Source: an uncultured Phocaeicola sp. (lineage in GTDB: Bacteria; Bacteroidota; Bacteroidia; Bacteroidales; Bacteroidaceae). Taken from it: a stretch of 45,689 nucleotides of DNA. The DNA is taken from assembly GCA_944322395.1 (NCBI GenBank), contig CALUPA010000014.1, forward strand, positions 1 to 45,689, in the 5' to 3' direction. The position numbers and the translations under genes are program-made. Below are positions 39,785 to 45,689 of the stretch, one piece after another (position 1 is the stretch's first letter; every line of letters starts with the position of its first letter). Under the pieces are notes generated by a model that was given only the letters and a program-made list of their open reading frames with translations, had not been told where the DNA came from and ran no database searches.

Positions 39785-41704
39785 ATGAAAGTAATTAAAA
39801 TAATATTAGCATTAACTTTATTGTCAATGCAGACTTTAAACTCTCAATCTGTATATCCAGGTATGTTTGAGTCTGAACAAAAAATCAAATCCGGTATAGA
39901 ATATCCTGTCAAGTGTTTTGGGCTGAACGATGTTCGTCTTCTGCAAAGCAGATTTAAAGAAAATATGGACAGAGACTCTGTTTGGATGGTTTCGATAGAC
40001 GTAAACAGACTGTTGCATAGTTTCCGTACTACAGCCGGTGTGTTTGCCGGTCGTGAAGGAGGCTATATGACAGTAGAAAAACTTGGAGGTTGGGAGTCAC
40101 TTGACTGTGAGCTTAGAGGGCATACTACTGGCCATATACTTTCTGCTTATTCATTGATGTATGCAGCTACCGGCAGTGAAATTTTCAAGTTAAAAGGTGA
40201 TAGCTTGGTGAACGGATTGTCGGAAGTACAGAAGGCATACGGTACCGGATATTTAAGTGCTTTTTCCGAAGAGCTGATAAATAGGAATATTCGTGCAACA
40301 AGTGTTTGGGCACCTTGGTACACACTCCATAAGATACTTTCAGGACTTATCGACCAATATCTTTATTCGGGAAATAGTCAGGCTTTAAGTTTGGCTCAGG
40401 GTATGGGAGATTGGGCATATGCCAAACTTCATAATTTAGATGACAGTGTCCGCAGAAAAATGATAAGGAATGAGTTTGGAGGTATAAATGAGTCATTCTA
40501 TAATTTATATGCTTTGACTGGGAATGAAGATTACAGATGGCTTGCATCTTTTTTTTATCATAATGATGTTATCGATCCTTTGAAAAAAAGAATTGATGAT
40601 CTTGGAACGAAACATACAAATACATTTATACCTAAAGTTCTGGCCGAAGCAAGGAATTATGAAATTACCGGAGATACGGCAAGTAAGAATCTGTCAGAGT
40701 TCTTCTGGAAAACAATGATAGACAAGCATACATTCGCTCCTGGATGCAGCAGTGATAAGGAACATTTCTTTGACACAAATAGGTTTTCGGAACACATATC
40801 AGGTTATACAGGTGAAACTTGTTGCACATATAATATGCTGAAACTAAGCAAACATTTGTTCTGTTGGAATGCTACATCTGATATTGCTGATTATTATGAG
40901 CGTGCTTTATATAATCATATACTCGGACAGCAGGACCCCAAGACTGGTATGGTAGCATATTTTCTGCCATTAAAGACAGGCAGCCATAAGGTTTACAGTA
41001 CTCCATTCAATTCATTCTGGTGTTGTGTGGGTAGTGGATTTGAAAGTCATGCCAAATATGCCGAAAGCATATATTTTCACAATAATAAAGGAGTGTATGT
41101 AAATCTTTTTATACCTTCAGTTTTGTCATGGAAGGAAAAGAATGTAGAAATAACACAGCTTACTGATTTTCCATATGAGGATGAGGTACATTTAAAGATT
41201 GCAACAGAGGAGTCTTCACGATTTGCAATATATCTAAGGTATCCTTCATGGAGTAAAAACGTAGTTGTAAAGATAAATGGTAAAAAAATACGTGTCAGAA
41301 CAAATAATAAAGGTTATATAGAGATTGACCGTACATGGAAGAATGGCGACGAGATACTTGTCAAATATCCTATGAAACTTCATTGGGAATCTGTACCGGA
41401 TAATAAGAATATTGCGGCGTTGTTGTATGGTCCTATAGTATTGGCAGGTAAATTGGGTACTGAAGGAATGAAGGAACCAGCTCCAGATTCAAATCCAAAA
41501 CTGTATAATGATTATTATACTTATGATTATAATATTCCGGAGAATATTGAAGATAAGACCGTTGTTAAAAGTATAAAACCTGAAAGAAGTTTTGTGAAGG
41601 AAGGCGATGGATTGAAGTTTGTCTCTGATAAAGGTGTTGAATTAGAGCCTTTATTTGATGTGCACAGGCAGAGATATGCTGTGTATTGGAAAATTGAGGA
41701 ATGA
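39785..41704 (+). CDS. GH127/GH146-type beta-L-arabinofuranosidase
   Basis: A 639-residue secreted protein (signal to about 21, LLSMQTLNSQ) of the DUF1680 superfamily. The (alpha/alpha)6 domain (about 40-430) has GGWESLDCELRGHTTGHILS and VWAPWYTLHKILSGL. The zinc/cysteine active site is complete: Glu344 and Cys346 in GETCCTYNML, Cys413 and Cys414 in FWCCVGSGFESH. These match in spacing the Glu-x-Cys and Cys-Cys ligands of the characterised GH127 enzyme HypBA1, where one of the Cys residues is the nucleophile. Beta-sandwich domains follow. The family removes beta-L-arabinofuranose from plant glycans. GH127 and GH146 share these residues, so the choice is open. The esterase-like gene follows after 23 bases. 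Confidence 0.92.
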   Translation: MKVIKIILALTLLSMQTLNSQSVYPGMFESEQKIKSGIEYPVKCFGLNDVRLLQSRFKENMDRDSVWMVSIDVNRLLHSFRTTAGVFAGREGGYMTVEKLGGWESLDCELRGHTTGHILSAYSLMYAATGSEIFKLKGDSLVNGLSEVQKAYGTGYLSAFSEELINRNIRATSVWAPWYTLHKILSGLIDQYLYSGNSQALSLAQGMGDWAYAKLHNLDDSVRRKMIRNEFGGINESFYNLYALTGNEDYRWLASFFYHNDVIDPLKKRIDDLGTKHTNTFIPKVLAEARNYEITGDTASKNLSEFFWKTMIDKHTFAPGCSSDKEHFFDTNRFSEHISGYTGETCCTYNMLKLSKHLFCWNATSDIADYYERALYNHILGQQDPKTGMVAYFLPLKTGSHKVYSTPFNSFWCCVGSGFESHAKYAESIYFHNNKGVYVNLFIPSVLSWKEKNVEITQLTDFPYEDEVHLKIATEESSRFAIYLRYPSWSKNVVVKINGKKIRVRTNNKGYIEIDRTWKNGDEILVKYPMKLHWESVPDNKNIAALLYGPIVLAGKLGTEGMKEPAPDSNPKLYNDYYTYDYNIPENIEDKTVVKSIKPERSFVKEGDGLKFVSDKGVELEPLFDVHRQRYAVYWKIEE

Positions 41705-41727
41705 TATAAAAAATAGAATAGATAACC

Positions 41728-43332
41728 ATGAAGAAAATATTATTTCTGATAATGCTGCTTCTTTGTGCAGCATACAGTTTTGCCGGAGAGTGGCAATGGA
41801 GTGTGGTTGTCAAAGGTATTGTTTCATCGGAAACAAACAGAAATCCGGAGGCATTTCTATGGTTACCTCCGAAAAGTAATCAGATAAAGGCTGTTGTAAT
41901 AGGCCAGCATAACATGTCCGAGGAAACGTTGTTCGAGATGGATTGTTTCAGGCAGAGACTTTCCGAAATAGGGGTGGGTATGATATGGATTACTCCCGGA
42001 TTAGACCAACAATGGAAAGTGGAGACAGGAGTACAAAAGGCTTTTGAAACTATGATGGACGATTTTGCTGCTATCAGTGGTTATGATGAATTGAAGTATG
42101 TACCTGTTGTTCCTTTGGGACATTCTGCTATGGCTACATATCCTTGGAACTTTGCGGCGTGGAATCCTGAAAGAACTTTGGCTATAGTATCACTTCACGG
42201 TGATGCTCCACGTACAAATCTTTGCGGATACGGCAGGGAGAACCTAGAATGGGGACGTACAAGAAATATCGACGGTATACCGGGGCTTATGATAGAAGGT
42301 GAATACGAATGGTGGGAGGCCAGAGTAAATCCTGCATTGGCTTTCAGGATGAAATATCCGGACAGCTGCATATCTTTTCTTTGTGATACCGGTAGGGGGC
42401 ATTTTGATGTATCGTATCAAACTGCTGAATACATAGCCTTGTTTATCAGAAAGGCACTTGAATGGCGTTATCCTGATGATGCTCATGTAGATAAGCCTGT
42501 ATCATTGAATAAAGTAGATGTAAGGCAAGGATGGTTGGCTGAACGTTGGTGGGGGGATAAGGCAAAACGCCCTAAGCCTGCTCTTTACAATAAGTATAAA
42601 GGTGACAAACACGACGCTTTCTGGTATTTTGATAAGGAAATGGCTGAACTGACAGAGAACAGATACAAGCAGCACAAAAACAAAAAGATGCAGTATATAG
42701 GTTTTATGCAGAACGGACAGCTTACAAGCTATAATTCAGCTTCACACGAGAAGGTTTCTCTTAAATTTAGTCCGGAAGAGGATGGCTTGACATTCAGTAT
42801 TGTTCCGGTATATACAGACTCGTTAAGGACAGATTTGAGTAAAGAGAATACCGGAGGAAAAATTCGTATGCATAGAATATGTGGTCCAGTGGAGGTAATT
42901 AATGATACAACTTTCAGAGTAAGTTTCTACAGGATGGGAATGAATAATCCTCGCCGTACTGCCGATATATGGTTGCTTGCCGAGAATGAAGGCAATAGAG
43001 AATATAAGAGTGCAGTACAGCAGTTGAATTTGCGTATTCCATATAGAAATACCAAAGGGCGTCGTCAGTATATTCTTTTCCCTGGAATAGACGATATATC
43101 CTTTGAAACAAAGGAAGTTAAACTTAATGCCGTTTCCGATTGCGGACTGCCTGTTTCATATTATGTCAAGAATGGTCCGGCCATAGTAGAGGGAAATGTA
43201 TTGAAAATTACCGATATACCAGTCAAAGCTAAATTGCCGGTAAAGATTACGGTGGTGGCTTGGCAATATGGTATTAAAGACAAGGTTTGTACGGCAGAAC
43301 CTGTTGAAAGAGATTTTTATTTGGTAAAATAG
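41728..43332 (+). CDS. Secreted alpha/beta hydrolase, putative carbohydrate esterase
   Basis: A 534-residue protein with a signal peptide (MKKILFLIMLLLCAAYSFAG). Residues about 40-250 form an alpha/beta-hydrolase fold with the nucleophile elbow PLGHSAMATYPW (Ser133). A likely oxyanion-side segment is VVIGQHNMSE (about 56-65), and the candidate catalytic His is in DTGRGHFDVSY. The C-terminal 270 residues are beta-rich (FVKVTVVAWQYG-like end, Ig-type) and of unknown function. No CAZy esterase family was recognised by eye. The association with a GH127 in one two-gene operon suggests removal of an ester from an arabinose- or uronate-containing oligosaccharide. A peptidase or other hydrolase is the alternative. 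Confidence 0.65.
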   Translation: MKKILFLIMLLLCAAYSFAGEWQWSVVVKGIVSSETNRNPEAFLWLPPKSNQIKAVVIGQHNMSEETLFEMDCFRQRLSEIGVGMIWITPGLDQQWKVETGVQKAFETMMDDFAAISGYDELKYVPVVPLGHSAMATYPWNFAAWNPERTLAIVSLHGDAPRTNLCGYGRENLEWGRTRNIDGIPGLMIEGEYEWWEARVNPALAFRMKYPDSCISFLCDTGRGHFDVSYQTAEYIALFIRKALEWRYPDDAHVDKPVSLNKVDVRQGWLAERWWGDKAKRPKPALYNKYKGDKHDAFWYFDKEMAELTENRYKQHKNKKMQYIGFMQNGQLTSYNSASHEKVSLKFSPEEDGLTFSIVPVYTDSLRTDLSKENTGGKIRMHRICGPVEVINDTTFRVSFYRMGMNNPRRTADIWLLAENEGNREYKSAVQQLNLRIPYRNTKGRRQYILFPGIDDISFETKEVKLNAVSDCGLPVSYYVKNGPAIVEGNVLKITDIPVKAKLPVKITVVAWQYGIKDKVCTAEPVERDFYLVK

Positions 43333-43361
43333 TCCGATGTTATATTGGATGATAGTAAATT

Positions 43362-43407
43362 AACGCCTGATAAATGTTTGCATAACGTCTATCAGGCGTT
43401 TGTTTTT
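43362..43407 (+). terminator. Rho-independent terminator after the GH127-esterase operon
   Basis: AACGCCTGATA (43362-43372) and TATCAGGCGTT (43390-43400) are perfect inverted copies with a G+C-rich base and a 17-base loop, followed directly by TGTTTTT. It lies 29 bases after the stop and separates the operon from the last GH97 gene. Confidence 0.85.
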
Positions 43408-43502
43408 GGATTTATGAATCATAAAAACGAAAAAAAATAATAATCTATTTAGGTGTTTTGATTAACTTATCCGTATTAAAACAAAAACAGAACATAATAA
43501 CT

Positions 43503-45443
43503 ATGATAAAGAAAGGATTACTACTACCATTTATGGCATTTGCCGTGACTGCGGCTTCGTATGCCGAGAAAAACACACAGTTGGAACTTGCATCACCGGG
43601 TGGTGTACATAAGGTGAAGTTTTATGGCAAGACATCGGCTTCAGGTGCAAACGGGCTTTATTATACAGTCGATTTCAAGGACAAGAACGTTCTGAAAGAG
43701 TCGAAAGCCGGTTTGCATGTGGACAACTACGTGTGGGAGATGGCTCTTGGAAAGAGAACTCTGCAGCAGCCGGAATGCTGGATGGACAATATGGAGATAG
43801 ATTCTGTCTCATACTCTTCTCATAGTGGTGAGTGGACACCGGTGTATGGTGAACGTAGCCTTGTGAAGGACAATTATAATGCCGGAGTGGTATATATGTC
43901 TAAAAAAGACAAGTCAAAATATCGTTTGAATATTGAAGTTAGAGCTTACGATGAGGGGGTGGCTTTCCGTTATTTCTTCCCTGAACATCCGGATGCGATA
44001 TTCCATAAAGTGACAGGCGACCTTACTGAATATTCTTTTGCCGACGGAACAATGGCATGGAGCGAACAGTGGGCACAGGGATGGTTCGAACATCTTGATG
44101 TAAATGCTCTTACAAAACCTGTGGAAAGAGCTTTGACTCTAGAATTGCCTAACGGTCTTTGGGCAGCTCTGACAGATGCCGATGTCGATGACTGGTGCTT
44201 GACGAAATATCAGGCGTCAGCCGAAAAACGTAGTACACTGAAGTCGGTGATGTATAGTCCAGTGGATATAGTTACATATTATGAAACTCCATGGAAAATC
44301 GTGATGGCAGCCGAAAAACCGGGACAGTTAATAGAACATAACTATATCATAGAAAACCTTAATCCTCCGTGCGAGATAAAAGATACATCGTGGATCAAGC
44401 CTGGCAAGATTATGCGTTCTGCCATTTCTACCGAGGCCGGACTTGCAACCATTGATTTCTGTGCCGAACACAACATTCCTTATATGCTTTTCGACTGGCA
44501 GTGGTACATGCCATGTACTTCGCACGATGGTGATGCTACTAAAGTCGTTCCTCATGTTGATATGAAGAAAGTGATAGCATATGGAAAGGAAAAAGGTGTA
44601 GGTGTATGGCTCTACGTAAACCAGCATGCTCTGCAGAAACAGATGCGCGAGCTGTTCCCACTTCTCAAGGAATGGGGAGTAGTAGGAGTGAAGTCAGGTT
44701 TTGTACAGTATGCCAGCCACCGTTGGGCAGTATGGTTGCACGATATGGTTCGTCTGGCTGCCGAAAATAATCTTATGATGAATATTCATGACGAGTTCCG
44801 TCCGTCAGGATTTAGCCGTACATATCCTAATCTGCTCACTCAGGAAGGTATTCATGGTAACGAGGAATTCCCTGATGCTACACACAACACTATTCTGCCT
44901 TTCACACGTATGATTAACGGTGCTGCCGATTATACAATCTGCTACTACGATCGCCGTCTGAAAAATACTCATGCACATCAGTTGGCATTGTCACTGATAA
45001 TGTATAGTCCGCTTCAGACTATTTTCTGGTATGACAAACCTGCACTCTATGGAGGAGAACAGGAGATAGAGTGGTTTGAAAATCTGCAGACTGTGTTCGA
45101 CGAGTCTAGGGTGCTTGACGGTACTCCGGGAAAGAACATCACTATTGCACGTCGTAGCGGAGAGGAATGGTTTGTTGGTATGATTACAAATAACGATGGT
45201 TCGGACGAAGTACTTGACCTGTCATTCCTGGATAAGGGTAAGACATATTTGGCTTGTATCTATACGGATGGGGGTGAAGCTGTGAAAACCAAGACACATG
45301 TGAAGTGCTCATATTTCCTTGTAAATGCTTCACAGGACATCAAGTTCGAGCTTAAGCCGAAAGGTGGTGCGGCAGTAAGATTATATCCTGTTGATAAGGC
45401 TGCACAAAAAGGATATAAGAAATATAACGGAAGAAAATTATAA
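43503..45443 (+). CDS. GH97 glycoside hydrolase lacking the retaining nucleophile (SusB-like/inverting candidate)
   Basis: A 646-residue secreted enzyme. ATG 43503 begins the signal peptide MIKKGLLLPFMAFAVTAASYA; the frame is open further up but only with TTG. The N-terminal beta-sandwich has IEVRAYDEGVAFRYFF, and the barrel starts near 320 (IPYMLFDWQWYMPC). Where the other GH97 of this window has the nucleophile Asp, this one reads GVVGVKSGFVQYASHRW, with Gly399 there. It carries instead IHDEFRPSGFSRTYPNL (Asp430, Glu431) and TQEGIHGNEEF (Glu448, Glu454, Glu455), acidic residues in the regions that hold base and acid in inverting members such as SusB. It is a member of the wider GH97 group with HDEYRPTG-type motifs. 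Substrate is unknown, probably an alpha-linked terminal sugar. It is a single-gene unit, and its base composition seems higher in G+C than that of the first GH97. Confidence 0.87.
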   Translation: MIKKGLLLPFMAFAVTAASYAEKNTQLELASPGGVHKVKFYGKTSASGANGLYYTVDFKDKNVLKESKAGLHVDNYVWEMALGKRTLQQPECWMDNMEIDSVSYSSHSGEWTPVYGERSLVKDNYNAGVVYMSKKDKSKYRLNIEVRAYDEGVAFRYFFPEHPDAIFHKVTGDLTEYSFADGTMAWSEQWAQGWFEHLDVNALTKPVERALTLELPNGLWAALTDADVDDWCLTKYQASAEKRSTLKSVMYSPVDIVTYYETPWKIVMAAEKPGQLIEHNYIIENLNPPCEIKDTSWIKPGKIMRSAISTEAGLATIDFCAEHNIPYMLFDWQWYMPCTSHDGDATKVVPHVDMKKVIAYGKEKGVGVWLYVNQHALQKQMRELFPLLKEWGVVGVKSGFVQYASHRWAVWLHDMVRLAAENNLMMNIHDEFRPSGFSRTYPNLLTQEGIHGNEEFPDATHNTILPFTRMINGAADYTICYYDRRLKNTHAHQLALSLIMYSPLQTIFWYDKPALYGGEQEIEWFENLQTVFDESRVLDGTPGKNITIARRSGEEWFVGMITNNDGSDEVLDLSFLDKGKTYLACIYTDGGEAVKTKTHVKCSYFLVNASQDIKFELKPKGGAAVRLYPVDKAAQKGYKKYNGRKL

Positions 45444-45508
45444 AAAACATGATTTTTAATTAGGTATAACTGCTTTCTCGTTCGTATTAATATCAGAAGA
45501 TTGTTAGT

Positions 45509-45529
45509 AAATCCTTTAGTGTAGGATTT
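45509..45529 (+). terminator. Weak hairpin after the last GH97 gene
   Basis: AAATCCT (45509-45515) and AGGATTT (45523-45529) pair around a 7-base loop, 66 bases after the stop. The stem is short and the T run is only four bases, so this is a tentative terminator. Confidence 0.35.
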
Positions 45530-45650
45530 TAGGGTAATTGGTTTTTAATGTGTTAGTTATATTTTTTCTTTAGGTAAAAAGATTGTTTTTCGTTCAAGGG
45601 AATTATAAAAAGATATTATTAAGTAACTATTCAAAATTAATTTTACATAT

Positions 45651-45689
45651 ATGAGTAATTCACAAATAAGTTCGTACCTACAGATGCTA
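45651..45689 (+). CDS. Possible start of a further gene, cut by the window edge
   Basis: An open frame begins at ATG 45651 and runs to the edge without a stop (MSNSQISSYLQML, 13 codons). It is preceded by an AT-rich leader and follows a plausible end of the GH97 transcript. Thirteen residues do not identify a family. It could equally be a chance frame. Confidence 0.35.
   Translation, partial: MSNSQISSYLQML

Overview
This 45.7 kb window is almost entirely one large, composite polysaccharide utilization locus (PUL) from a Bacteroidota bacterium, most likely a gut-type Bacteroidales (Bacteroides, Phocaeicola or Prevotella group). The evidence is two SusC/SusD outer-membrane pairs, a hybrid two-component system, AraC-type and ECF-sigma regulators, Bacteroidota-type lipoprotein signals, AT-rich DNA, and promoters of the Bacteroides -33/-7 type (TTG ... 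TAnnTTTG). All 19 complete genes lie on the + strand. No tRNA, rRNA, CRISPR array or transposase was seen.

Layout. (1) 1-70: the 3' end (domains V and VI) of a group II intron, ending 11 bases before the first gene. (2) 82-7768: a BNR_4-type propeller lipoprotein, a GH105-DUF2264 fusion and a hybrid two-component sensor/regulator (HTCS). (3) 7883-20891: -7 promoter, SusC, SusD, a DUF1735/F5-8C surface glycan-binding lipoprotein, an intercistronic hairpin, then GH97, a double GH43 and a GH35 lipoprotein. (4) 20918-21016: a nested inverted repeat. (5) 21220-23481: an S9-type alpha/beta hydrolase flanked by stem-loops. (6) 23797-27938: a heparinase II/III-like polysaccharide lyase and a GH28-like beta-helix protein. 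(7) 28016-30916: a membrane-spanning AraC regulator that lacks kinase and receiver domains, with a well-formed promoter. (8) 31124-39660: an orphan ECF sigma factor, a second SusC/SusD pair, an Ig-like surface lipoprotein, a second intercistronic hairpin and an alginate_lyase-fold lipoprotein, closed by a strong terminator. (9) 39785-43332: a GH127/GH146-type beta-L-arabinofuranosidase and an alpha/beta hydrolase (putative esterase), closed by a terminator. (10) 43503-45443: a second, mechanistically different GH97. (11) A new reading frame may begin at 45651.

How the genes may work together (inference). The two SusCD systems with their lipoproteins would bind and import oligosaccharides cut at the surface by lyases. 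The enzyme set points to a branched, uronic-acid-rich glycan carrying galactose, arabinose and alpha-linked hexose: two lyase-fold enzymes, a GH105 unsaturated-uronyl hydrolase, a DUF2264 domain, a BNR_4 protein, GH35, GH43, GH127, GH28-like and two GH97 proteins. Two alpha/beta hydrolases could remove ester groups. No sulfatase is encoded, which argues against ulvan, fucoidan and glycosaminoglycans; an acidic arabinogalactan/gum or an uronate-containing exopolysaccharide fits better. Three different kinds of regulator in one locus suggest that two or three PUL modules have been joined.
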